From assembly GCA_963377175.1 (NCBI GenBank), contig CAUJNA010002979.1, positions 516,001-580,000 on the forward strand: a DNA stretch of 64,000 nt, read 5' to 3'. Numbering within the stretch: the stretch's first letter is position 1; each line of letters opens with the position of its first letter. This stretch comes from Effrenium voratum. Lineage: Eukaryota; Sar; Dinophyceae; Suessiales; Symbiodiniaceae. The notes beneath the pieces were generated by a model. The model was not told the origin of the DNA. It did no database searches and saw nothing but the letters and a program-made list of their open reading frames with translations. The position numbers and the translations under genes were made by a program. Of the stretch, positions 43,946-54,779 are shown piece after piece.

Positions 43946-46625
43946 ATGCTCGCAACGCTCGCATGGATCATGGTGGGTCCTGTCTTGGGAAGCCATCCCA
44001 TGGCGCCCACCTGCCACGGCTTCGGGGGCATTGGGGCCAGCTGCTCCGCAGCCGGCCCGGGAGACTCCGGGAAGAGAAGGGGAAGCTCATTGGGCGACAA
44101 GACCTTGGCGGTCAAAGTGAGTGTACTCAGTTGTTCAGTGGCACCAATTCTTTTTCCCCCCTTCCTTTTTTTGGTGGTGCGCGAAAAATTGTCTTCCCAA
44201 AAAAGGGGTCCCTTTTTTTCCAGGGGCACTGAACAACTGAGTGTAGCTTGCAACCACTTTGCTGCCTTTTTCTGTCCTTCAAAAAGTGCGGTAGTTGTTT
44301 TTTTTGTTTGGTCGCATTCGGGGTGTTAAAGGGCAGGTTGCAAATTGAGGTACTGGGATGCTTTTCAAAGCCGTGCTGGCTGCAAAACATTAGAGTCGGA
44401 GTGGACGACAGCAACTCGGTGGCCAGCCTTGCGAAGGTGGGTGTCTATCTGTCGGATGGGACGTTGGTGGCCTCTTCCCAGGCCCGTGATGTGCCCACAT
44501 CTCTGCCAGACCACCAATGGCTTGCCTTTGCGTTTCGAGGCCATGACAAAGAACTACGCACCACTTCTGAGCAAGACTACGTATGGCTTGTGGTCAACAC
44601 AGAAAACAGCGTCAAGCTGACCTATGAAAACGCTGACTCAGGCGATGAGGCGACCAGAACTGTTTCCGAGCTCTTTGCAGGTGCGTTTGTGGCAGTGCGC
44701 ATTTGGGACACAGAGCCTGGTCGGCGGCAATGGGCCGGCCACTTCCGCAACTTGAGGGTGCAGATGGATCTGGGGGACGTGTCAATCCTGCCTGGCACCT
44801 TGCCTTTGATACTGGAATCTCCGCATGGAGGGCGCATCACGGAGGGTTGGCCAACTCGAGTCACCGGAGTTTTGGACTCTGACCGCAACACGGATTTGTT
44901 CACAGAGGAGTTGTGGAGCGAGCTTGGTGCTCGCTGTGGTCGCACTCCGGTCGCTGTGATTTTCAGGGTAGCTCGCAAAGGTATTGATGCCAATCGGGCT
45001 ACTGGCAGTGGCACGCACACCCGTGGTGGAGAACTTTGCGCGGACCAAAGCAACAGCCAATGTTGCTGTAACTCACATGCAAGTTAGCAAACACTTATGT
45101 ATATATACACTTGTATTTATGATTGCATATATGTACAGATATCCATGTAGATACGTATAGATATATATATATATGTATATGTATCATTCATGTGGTGTTG
45201 CTCTTCAAGTAACGGAGTTTGTGTTTTGCCATGCAGCTTGATAAGTTAGGTGACTTAGCCAGTGCTAGCGACGAAGAGGTTGCCATGGACCTCAACGACG
45301 TCTATCACTCTTTGCTATCCTCAGAGGTGGCGGGGGCCAACGGCGCTTTGCTTGTGCCGATTCATGGCACAGGCAGAGACCGAGTGGAATTGGGAGTTCG
45401 ACTCTCCGCGTCAGATCTGAACCAAGGAGCAGGCCTAGCGCCACCGTCGCTGGCTGATCACGACTCTGACTCTTCCCTGCGCGCCTTGGGAAACGCGACA
45501 TATATGATTTGGGGCACGGAGAGTTTCGGGTCCCATCTGAAGAACAACAGGCCTTCCATGGAAGTGATCCCCTCTTCAAAGCTCCTTTGCCCAGATCCCA
45601 ATCTGTGTTCAGCATCATCCTACACCAGCATCTTCAATGGAGGGTATAACTTGAAGATCCACATCACCAACACGCAGCCCGGAGTTCAGGTGGAGATGCC
45701 CCAAGTGATGCGAGGCTTTTGGTCGTCCCCTCCAGCGCCTGAGGCAGCTGCAGTCAAGCAGGTCGGTGCTGCGCTGGCTTCTTTCTTGAATTTGCACTAC
45801 CAGGAATCCTGCCAGACACATGTGAACTTTGGCTTGGCTTGCGGTTCGCACGGCCAGGCAGTTTCTGGCACTTGCATGTGCGAAGACGGATATGAAGGTT
45901 CGAGTTGCGGTGATTGCGCGGAGGGCTATTTGCTGGTCACCGGCCAGTGCATGCGTCTTGTGGTGCTGGGCCCACCCCCTGGTGTGACAGAGAAGTATGG
46001 GTCAGCCTTTGCCACAACTAGCTCTGGCAGACCTTATCTTTACACCCGCAAGTTCAGCACAGACTTGACAGACTGTGGCACTGGCTGCCAGCCGCTGGAT
46101 ATGAGTGTCCGCATTCGTTGTGACGATAATCAATGTCACAGTGACTTAGACAGCTCCTCATATACACTTGGCGCCGCATTGTTTGATGCAGCAGGCCACA
46201 AGATGTGCAATGGAACAGCTGCCCGATCAGCCCAGGCAGCGACTGACTGGTGGCTTCAGATTCCCCTGGCCTCCTGCCCATTGCTGCAAAATGGCAACCA
46301 AGATCATGTTGCGGTCTATCTTGCATTGTGGACTTCGAAACTGATTAAGATTCGATGGGAGCAAGAGCCGGCCTTGTCAGCCAGATCCCGTGGGCTTCAA
46401 TACAAGACGGCTGACTACTACCAGGATCCAAGTGCTCAATCGTTTGAGCATTTGATTGACGCAGTGCCCCCCGCACAGCTTCCTAGCTGGCGAGACCTTT
46501 CTTGTGAAAGCCCCAGTCATTGTGGGACTCAGGATTCTTGCGATTGCATTAGTGGCTGTACCTGCCGAAGTTGGAGCGGCAACTTCTATGGCATGATGGC
46601 AACTCTGAGCATGCAGCCAGCTTAG
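43946..46625 (+). CDS. Secreted N-formylglutamate-amidohydrolase-like / EGF protein (copy B)
   Basis: Three exons, 43946-44118, 44394-45078 and 45237-46625, give 748 residues with closing phases. Exon 1 holds a hydrophobic leader (MLATLAWIMVGPVLG). Residues about 59-185 are a beta-sandwich like copy A. Residues about 196-470 match the N-formylglutamate amidohydrolase (HutG-like, zinc) superfamily: LESPHGG (His about 202), DRNTDLFTEEL, the RVARKGIDANR strand, then in exon 3 VPIHGTGRDRVELGVRLSA, FNGGYNLKIH and VQVEMPQVMRGF. Residues about 477-520 form an EGF-like module (CGSHGQAVSGTCMCEDGYEG). A Cys-rich C-terminal part looks like a second beta-sandwich. Donors are GA (intron 1) and GCAAGT (intron 2). 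The predicted role is an extracellular or lumenal amidohydrolase on an unknown acyl-amino-acid or polyglutamyl substrate. Ligand completeness was not verified. Confidence 0.82.
44126..44241. mobile_element. TIR element, CTCAGTTG family, copy 3 (intron insertion)
   Basis: 116 bp with perfect 15-bp ends CTCAGTTGTTCAGTG / CACTGAACAACTGAG, flanked by TGTA on both sides (44122-44125 and 44242-44245). The matching intron of copy A reads AAAGTGAGTGTAGCTTGC (42601-42618) without the element, giving the empty site. It lies 7 bp downstream of the donor used in copy B. The inner sequence can fold (CCTTTTTTTGG...CCCAAAAAAGGGG). Confidence 0.9.
45098..45190. repeat. (TA)n / TATG microsatellite
   Basis: Fills most of the 158-bp second intron of copy B. 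Confidence 0.95.
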
Positions 46626-46629
46626 CATG

Positions 46630-48660
46630 AACCTGTATCCTCAGAGGAAATGCCAGTTACAAAGACTGGTTTCCTTTTCTATTTCCGCTGTCCCCCATAC
46701 TTATCACATGTTGTTGGCCACACGGCGTTCACCTTCAGGATGCTAGGGGACCGCGGCTGCAGGCGCATTCTGCTGCTATTCTCGCGGTGGCAAGCGCGGC
46801 TTCACTCTCAGGTCTGCCCAGTTATTGCCATTGAGCCGACCCGGGATTGTCCTCTTTTTTTTGCCCTGGAACTACTGCAAGGAGGTACAGGCTTGTCCAA
46901 TTCTTGTAAAGACCAACCTTTGCTTGCAGGCCCTGTGCGCGTTTGAAGCAGCTTGCTGAGCAGTTGCCGCTGGCTCCACGGGCGTGACAAGATTGAATTT
47001 CCGACACGCGCGAAGATGGCGTGTGTTTGCTCTCTTCACTTGTGCCTTCTCATGAGAAAACCAACCAGATGCTTGCAGTTGTATGAATTTAGGGGTTGAT
47101 GTGTACATGCAATGTTCCAGTACGTGCTTTTTTTGGGTAGCTGTGTAATGTGTGTTCGGTCATGTCACGTAACGTCATGTCATGCTCTGTCATGTTCCGT
47201 GATGATCTATGACAGTGTATGTGTGTGTGAAGCTGTGATGCTACGCTGTGTATGTGGTATGACTCGATGTGATGCAATTTGGTGTGACTGACGGGGTGTG
47301 ATGCGATCTCCTGTGACTCGATGTGTCAATGTGACACGATGTGTCACAATGCGACACGATGTGACGAATCATATTGTGACAGAGTGTTGCGTGAAAATCG
47401 GAACAGAGCAAAATGCTATGCAAGAGCATGACAAATGGTCTGTCATGGAATGTCCAATGGAACATGGAAGGCGGAAAGGAAGCTGGAACGGAATTGAGCC
47501 GCAAATGGAAAATGGAAGGGACAATTGGAATGACAGAGGAATAGATGAGATCTGTAATTGTAGCTCCTGTCCAAGGGCTTGGCCGCTCTGTTTCCAGTGG
47601 CCCCCGTTCAGTGGTGATTTCAGGGAACAACCCTATTTTCTGACTTTGATAACCCCCAGAAACCGTCAAAATAATGACCCCAGAAGATCCTTAGTAAGTT
47701 CAAGGCCAAACGGCACAGGCTTGCACCAATGGCCGTCAAGTTTGTTGAGACACCCAAGCCACGATGCCAAAGGATGTGCCTGCTTCTGTCTCGCATAGGC
47801 AGGGTGACCTGACGAGGAGAGAGAAATGCCAAGCAAAAGGTTGATGAGGATGGAAGAAAATGTTTATTGCCGTCAAGATTGGATGGGCTTTCCGAAGCTT
47901 TACCTCTCACGGCTTGGAAGGCCTCGGTCGCATGCAAGGTTTCCGCGCAAGAGGATTAAGTCAAGAGAGGTACGAGGGATGGAAGGTTTGCGCGCAAAAT
48001 TGATGACTGTGATGGTTGTTCACGTCAAGAGCCCCTTCAACCAGCTGACTTTGTCCAACAAACAGCTCACCTTTGGTGCGACTAGCGAAGCACGCAAAAG
48101 AAATAATATACAGTGTTGTTAACCGGGTGTGTGGGGATGAGTTGTTTTTTACCGTTGATGTGTCAGATTGCGATCTTTGAAGGTCTGCTATCTTTGAAGG
48201 TCTGCTATCTTTGAAGGTCTGCTGGAATGGCACAGGCTTCTGTTTTAAGAGCGGGGCTACGCTTGTTGTGAAAGGGCCACTGTGAAAGCGTGGACATTAC
48301 GAGGTTTGGAGCCTTCAAAGAGCCATCGCAGCAAGATAGGTCCGGAGCCTCCCATGCCTAATGGGTCATACAATCGTGTTTCAGTGCCCCTGATATTTTT
48401 CCCGTTCATGGAACGGGAAGCTGCTGCAGAATGGCCCTGGGTTTCTTGATCACCGCGTTTGTTTTTGTAGGCTGCAATGAATTATTCCGGTTCAGGTGTG
48501 AATCATTAGCCTACTGAAACCCTCCTTGTCATACTGCTGTTGGTTGCTTTTGGTTTGTTTGTTGGCGACTTCGAATGGGCCTGGAGATCATGCCGTGTTG
48601 AGCTCGAGCAACCTTGGGCTCGAGCAACGGCGGCGGCTCTCAGCTTGTGACTTCCTGCCG
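46630..48660. other. Intergenic interval with low-order repeats
   Basis: About 2 kb with no supported gene. 47140-47390 is a degenerate CATGT / GTGACACGAT tandem array. 47420-47550 is GGAA/ATGGAA-rich. The largest frames (about 155-165 codons) run through these repeats and were rejected. Confidence 0.5.
48173..48223 (+). repeat. Three perfect tandem copies of a 17-mer
   Basis: ATCTTTGAAGGTCTGCT three times head to tail, with no spacing. Confidence 0.95.
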
Positions 48661-48668
48661 CTGAAAAG

Positions 48669-51029
48669 ATGGCATCGATTGTGAAGACTGGAGATGGTCC
48701 TGATGACTTCTACTCCTTGGACTGGGTGGAAATCAGAGCTTCCCCCCGTTCAACCACGGGGGACTGGATAATGTTGGAGTAATGTTGGAGTGTAAGAAGC
48801 CCATAAAGGAAGGGGCTTGTGTTCTGATCTGATGAGGGGAACTGCTTGTTACCTATCTTGCAAAGAGCATTGAAATGGTCTAGGTGCGGTACAATGGCGC
48901 CAGGACTTTCCGTGTGAACTCAACAACACGGACTACCTGAGGCCGACCGCCAGCACGCAATGATTGCTTTGGGCCTCCCTCCGCTATTTGTCAAGTCTTC
49001 CCAAGGGGCGCTTGGGTGACACACACACACACATGAAGCCACACACCTTGCAAATTTTGCGAGAAGGTGCTGGCCGGCTTTACAATGTGTCCCAGTGTCT
49101 CCAAGTCGTTGTCACGCGTCAGAATGGCAGCCGTCCTCAGCTCTGCCAGGCGCATCTTGGCCCACGTCACCTCGGCCATGCGCCCGGCCTATGAAGCTGC
49201 GATTGAGACGGGGCTGCCCCGGGAGAAGGACGGCCTCGGCTACGAAATGGCCCCAGAGCACGTCGATGCCTACTTCGCTTTGAAGCACGCCAGCGCAAAC
49301 ATGGGCTATTACTCGCAAGCCCTGAGTCAACCAAAAGAGTTCCTGCTGGACGCCCTGCAGTTCGCCAATGCGGCCAGGAACACGCTCGCGCACGAAAAAC
49401 GTGGTGGAGTGGATCGCAACTTGACATGTGAGATGAGCAGATTTTGCTTATCGGATGATCGGATGATAAGATTAATGAGTGGGGTGCTGCAAGCTCACCG
49501 ATCAATCAGGTCAGCCGAGCAACAACTAAGTGCCCCATGTCTTAACCTCCAGTTGCCGCCCAACGCATTTCAGAGCTCCAAACTCTCTCGAATTAGGAGA
49601 GTTCCTCAAAGACTCCTTCGGCATGGCAGGGCGCATTGCTGCAGCTACACAGGTGCACTTTGCACAGGACCGGCATTGGGCTGTGGCTAGGACCCTTTTC
49701 CTTGGCAGCTCAGGAACCGGTGTTAAATGTCACATGTTCTGGAGTATTGGTAGTTGACACAACACAGCTCGGTGTTTGCCCTACTAGGTAGTCACTAGGA
49801 GGAATAGCTTGGCTTGGCTTGGCTGAGCGAGAAAGCGATACATATGAGTTGAGAAGGGCTGTACATGTGTTGAGGTAGAAAAGCTTGGCCAACACTCAGC
49901 CAAAGTCATGGTGAGTTGCCCGCTTCCTTTTCAGGATAACTTGGCTTGCCTGGAGAAGATGTATGAGGAGCACCGCAGGTCCAAGGACAGCGCGCGTTGC
50001 CAAAGCCATTTATGCTACATAATTTGCAAACCGTCTCCTCAATCCAATCAAGAGTTGCATGGCACACGAACGCTCAGAATCACTCAATGAAAGGGACCTG
50101 CTTAAAGCTTGGCTTGGGGAATATCGAATATTGGAGTGTCAGTGTGCCTATGCTGGCATGTAACCAGAAGGAGGTTCAATCCCCCACGTGGCAGTTTTGT
50201 GCAAGGCTATTGTCAAAACTCTGACAATCACTGCTGGGCTTATCCTGAAAACAGGATGAATTACGTGGATCAGTTTTTTCCAAGCACCTTGAGTTGAGAA
50301 CAGGTCATCAGTTTGAGTCTGTGGTACTGTTCCATTATTTTCCCATGCCTCGGTTTTCCTTCACCATGCCTCCTAAAAAGGACGCGCGCCAGAAGGCCCG
50401 TGAGCCCATGCCCGCGCCCCACGAGCGGGCGCGAGGCCGGCCGGAAGGCCTGAACAGTCCAAGCACAGAGCGCAAGCGCAGCTCGGTTCTGAGGCGGACC
50501 ATTAGACTTTTGGAGGAAAAAAGACAGTCGACAGATAAGAGAAATTGGAAAAGCAAGGTTACATGGGTAGAGGTAACGTTGGACCTTGGCAAGAGGGGTT
50601 TAAGCACGCTAAAGTTTTTGACTAGCGGGAGCAACACGCCATTTAGGTAGCAAAGAGCGCAGTGAGCGCGGCGCGGATGGAGGGCCGGAGGCGGAGTCCA
50701 AGCGGGTCTTGGCGATGCCGAACTACGCGACGCAGGCGCTGAGGGTTGGGGGTCTGAACGCCGAAGGTTTGCGCGTGATAAGGTGAGGACTGTAGTTAAA
50801 ACAAAGGTGTCGGTCTGATCAGGTCCAAAAGCTGCAAGAGCTTTTGGCCTGGTACAAGGCAAAGGACAAGGTGCAGACGTGCTCCAACCTGCAGTTGCTG
50901 ATTGAATGCCTCAAGGATCATGCAGATGCTCTCTATGACCTGTCAGCATCAGTATCGGAGACGCGCGCCCGCTACGACGACGCATTTGCCAAGGACCAGT
51001 TCAAGCTGGCTGCGCAGCTGCCACCTTAG
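48669..51029 (+). CDS. Unrecognised helical protein (about 8 exons)
   Basis: Proposed exons: 48669-48735 (MASIVKTGDGPDDFYSLDWV), 48884-48956 (VQWRQDFPCELNNTDYLRPT), 49123-49389 (MAAVLSSARRILAHV, MAPEHVDAYFALKHASANMG), 49574-49652 (LELGEFLKDSFGMAGRIAAA), 49935-49985 (DNLACLEKMYEEHRRSK), 50381-about 50465, about 50653-50760 and 50823-51029 (VQKLQELLAWYKAKDKVQTC, ending KLAAQLPP and TAG). Phases of exons 1-6 close with GA, GC or GT donors, which supports one gene; the last two joins are less sure. Exons are Glu/Lys/Ala-rich, amphipathic and probably alpha-helical, with no signal peptide or membrane segment. I do not recognise the family. Exon 6 could instead begin a separate protein at the ATG at 50366. 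Confidence 0.62.
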
Positions 51030-51820
51030 TTGCCAAAGTTTGACAGGCCGGAAGCCCATGTCATGTTCACTATCTTGAGGCATGCCTCTGCTAGGCCCTC
51101 CCTGAGGGTTGCAGCCTAGAGAATGTTTCATGCTCATGCGGCCAACATGCAACTCGCATAAGAGTTGCATGCCCCGTATAACCCTAAGCGGGAGTGTGTG
51201 AATTTGGTGCTGTCGGGCCCGCTTGCAGCCCACCCCTCAGCTCTTCCCCCAATCGGGGGGGGGTCTTAATCATAAAGATTCATAAACGTAGTCAGCAGTA
51301 CTTTTGGCAGTTCCCACCCACTCACTCACCACTTTTTCACCCGCCCTGCGGCCTTTGTGCTCGAAAAGTCAATTGACACTGATATTGCAAGTGGCATTGC
51401 GAGCACCGATCCCCCAATTTGGTGTAACTTGAGCTCGAAACTGAAGCAAACCTGTGCGTGAAGCTGGCTGACTGCCGAGGCTTGATGACAAGTGCAAACA
51501 GGATGACGGCGCGCTGCAGGCACTTCAAGGCTATGCAGAGCGGGGCTATCGACATCTTCGGACAGGGCTGGCAGCCATCGGCTTGGTTGTGTTCCATTCC
51601 ACGTGAGGCATAACTTAACCATAATTGATTCATTGCAAGTTGAAAACTTTGCAGTTGAACAAGCGATTGACAGCGCGCATCGAAATCCCATAGCCCTAGC
51701 GGTAAGGCAAAGCAGGTTCCTGGGCAGAGGTGCATTCATGTGGGAGTCCATGCAATTGGCCGCGACAGGGAAAAGTAGAGTGTTGGCTTGTGCAAAGTGG
51801 ATTCCCTGCGTTGCTACCCC
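51030..51820. other. Spacer between two plus-strand genes
   Basis: No exon assigned. Upstream exons of the repeat protein could lie here (an open frame starts at 51603 in the frame of its second exon), but the text does not look coding. Confidence 0.4.
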
Positions 51821-51823
51821 GAA

Positions 51824-52940
51824 ATGCTTGCGCTTGCGAGGAGGTCTGAGCAGAAGGGTGTCGAGGCTGCTTTGCGCACGCTGCTCCCGGAGCTTTTGGA
51901 CGATGGCTGGACTGCAGAGGATTTGGGGCCTGCAGGCTTCACGGTGGACCTTGTGCAGTGGCGGCCCGGAGCGCCTGGCACACGTCAGGTGTGGGCGGTT
52001 TGGGAGAAATCCGCGGGGCTGTTGGTGGCAAATTCGAGTGGGAAAGGGGTGTGGACAAAGAAAACCTGGGCAGGCACCTGCCAACTACTACCCAAAGCTC
52101 AAGGCCGCCGGGTTTTCCGCGAAGGCGCTTGCAGAGGCAGGCCTGGGCCAGACTGCTATCACCACGACAGGCTTCTCTGTCCAAGAGCTGCTGGCGGAAG
52201 GCTGTGCCACCTGCCGCGTTGCTGGAGTTGCAGCTGGCCAGCTGAAGCAGGCAGGTGTGACAGCCGGGGAGCTGAAAGATGGGGGGTACCAACCTCTCGA
52301 CTTGTTGGAGGCAGGTTTTTCAGCCCAGGAGCTGAAGGCCATAGGGCTGTCTGCCCCCATGTGCCGCAGTGCCCGAGCTGCTGTGCCAGTGCGGGCTGGC
52401 CAGCTCAGGCAAGCCGGCTTCTCAGCGAGGGAGCTGGAAGACGCGGGGTATGTGCTGCATGAGCTGTGGAAGGTGGGCTATTCTGTGGAGGAGCTGAAGG
52501 CCGAGGGCTTCACCGCCCCCGAGTTCCGCACTGCCGGAGTTCAGGCGCAGCAGCTGATGCAGGCGGGATTTTCGGCCATGGAGCTGAAGGCAGCTGGGTA
52601 TCGGCCTCTGGACCTGCTGAAAGCTGGCTTCTTGGCTCAGGAGCTCTTGGCCGAGTTCTCAGCCCAGGAGCTTCGCGCTGCTGGGCTTCAAGCCGCTCAG
52701 CTGGCGCAGGCCGGCTTCTCAGCGGCAGAGCTGAGAGAGGCCGGCTACCGACCCCGGGACCTGCAGGCGGCGGGCTACTCCGCCCAGCTGAAAACCGCAG
52801 GCTTCTCAGCCCAGGAATGTCGCGCTGCGAAGCTCCAAGCGAGCTACCTGAGACAAGCTGGTTTTGCAGCCAGGGAGCTGAAACTGGCTGGGTACCAGCC
52901 CCATGAATTGCGGCAGGCCGGCTATACGCCACATTGCTGA
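51824..52940 (+). CDS. Protein of about ten-residue AGFSAxELKxAG repeats
   Basis: Two exons, 51824-51988 and 52074-52940 (85-bp intron, GT donor, CAG acceptor, phase 0), give 343 residues. Residues 1-55 (MLALARRSEQKGVEAALRTL, LLDDGWTAEDLGPAGFTVD) form a helical cap. From residue about 60 on the chain is a run of about 27 repeats of A-G-aromatic-S-A-x-E-L-x-x, such as AGFSAQELKAIGLSA and AGFSARELEDAGYVLHELWK, alternating with AGYxPxDLLE units. The protein ends QAGYTPHC and TGA. The regular spacing of aromatic and Leu residues suggests a solenoid. Similar arrays are common in dinoflagellate gene sets, but I know of no assigned function. The Met at 51824 is chosen because upstream frame text is not coding-like; an upstream exon is possible. 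Confidence 0.78.
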
Positions 52941-52944
52941 TTCG

Positions 52945-53820
52945 TGGGGATGTGTGCAGCATACGGAGGGCAGAGCGCGTGGCTGGCAAATTCTCTCCTT
53001 GCCAAGCAAGCTGCAGAAGCCAGTGCTCAAGGTTTGCTGCTTGCCACTTGAAATGGGGCAGCCTTGAGAAGCCCGGCCAGAGGAGTCACCAGAACTCATG
53101 AGCTCGGGACATTTGGAAATGCAGAAAATTGCCGAAGGCAAAGGTGGAAAAAGAAGGCCCTATCTAAGAAGCAGGGCCAACGTGCTGGAGGCAAGCAAAT
53201 GTCGAAGGTCAGCTGCTGCAATTCTTCGGCTTGTCCTACTCATGCTCAAAGGCACCGCTGTCATGTGGCAAGACCACCAAATGAAAACCATGTCAGATCT
53301 CGATTCTAGCACTGCACGGGACATTGTGCCGAGTAACAAATTCTACCAAGACGTCCGTTTGTTGACGGATTTGGCTAGGATCTGTTTGTGGATGGCTTGC
53401 CCATCCAATTGCAGCTGAATCAGTTCCCCCAAGCCTGGGCGGAATACAACTGGGCAGTTCTGTGTTGTAAATCAGCACGCCCTTTGCCTAAAGTCGAATG
53501 TCATCTCTGTGTTCTCGCCGCTTGAAGCATGCTGCAAGATTGCTATTTGTTGCGATCAAGATGGCGTGTCTTGAGCTGTATTCAACAAGCACCAAAGCCA
53601 AAAAACATGAGACTGATAAATGTGTCAAGTTCCTGTTGCATGGTGTTTAACATAGTCGCGAGCACACTAATTACAAATATGGAGGCCTCGGAAGGAACGT
53701 AGCTTTAAGACGTGAGCCAGATGCATGGTTTGTCCGTGTGATTTTAAGCTTTTGAGTTCCGAAAAAAATATTCCCGGGCAAGGGGGTTCAATAGTTATTC
53801 TGATGAATTTTCGCTTGATG
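52945..53820. other. No supported gene
   Basis: Short frames on both strands only. This is the 3' flank of the last plus-strand gene. Confidence 0.45.
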
Positions 53821-53829
53821 CTTTAGAGC

Positions 53830-54076
53830 CTCCGGCTCAGTCCGCCAACATTGTCCTCTCCTTTTTCTCCTTCTTCCTCTCTCCCTTGTCTCCCTGGTGT
53901 GTTCTGGCGTCCTCTCTCCCCCCCTTTGTTCCCTATCCTGCCCATCCCCCTAAGCCTCTCTCTCCTCAATCTCTCTCTCTCTCTCTCTCTTGCTCTTTTT
54001 GTTTCTTTATCTCTTTCTGTCTCCACGCCTCTCTACAGAAAAAGGGTACCCTAACTCGAACTTCTCTACTCTCTCA

Positions 54077-54114
<38 letters not shown>

Positions 54115-54610
54115 GCATTGTAGCGTCACGTCCCCCCTGAGTTGCCTCGATGTCCAGGCATTGCCCCTTTATGACCCTGAATTGTCATTTCATTATTGGC
54201 TTGCTTTTGATTTCCCCTTTATATCCTTTTTACGTTTCCCATGATGTCTTGGTTATGTCCTTTCTATGCTTTTTAATTCCTCTTTCAGGTCCCTGACATT
54301 TTCTCGATACGTTCTTTTGTTGCGAGTTATTTCCCTACATCTTCCGTCGTGCTGATTGATATCTTTGTGCTTTATTCGTTTCTCTCTTATTCTCCCTGCA
54401 CTCCCCTTGTTTTCCTTTCTGTGCTTTGTATGTTCTTTTCGGTTCCCTTTCGGTTCTTTTTTGTTTCGCTTTTATTCCCCGCTGCTTCTTTGTTATGTCA
54501 ACTTCTTATTTTCTCCCCTTATTTCCTTGTACTTCCTTGCATTTCCCCTTTGCCCCCTAATAACGTTGTTTTTCTAGCGTTTTCGCAACTAGGACGTCTA
54601 AAAACATAGA
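53830..54610. repeat. Pyrimidine-rich tract with (TC)n cores
   Basis: (CT)n runs at about 53970-53992 and 54070-54113 sit inside about 780 bp in which the plus strand is almost all C and T (TTTCCC, CTTCC words). Open frames over it are Ser/Leu/Phe artefacts. Confidence 0.9.
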
Positions 54611-54676
54611 ATTTTCTAGATTTTCGGCAAAAGGGGGTAGGAATCTTAAACTAGCAAAGAGCCGGTAGGGGGAATC

Positions 54677-54690
54677 GAGCCGGGGAGTCT
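54677..54690 (-). other. B-box-like motif, left of the AT island
   Basis: GGAATCGAGCC on the plus strand is the complement of GGCTCGATTCC, one base away from the tRNA B-box/T-loop consensus GGTTCGANNCC. No tRNA cloverleaf could be drawn around it. It may be a relic of a tRNA-derived repeat or chance. Confidence 0.3.
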
Positions 54691-54779
54691 TGTTCTCCCC
54701 GAAGGTTACGTTTAGTGGAACATTATTAAATTGCCGCGCCTTCCAAGGGGGAGCATCCTCGCTTAGGTATCCGATACGC

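Noticed and set aside
48173..48223. Regulatory iteron array
   Set aside because: Only three 17-mer copies, with no gene start nearby in a fitting position and no second array. Kept as a plain repeat.
54660..54725. tRNA gene near the left edge of the AT island
   Set aside because: A T-loop-like word is present, but acceptor and anticodon stems cannot be paired.
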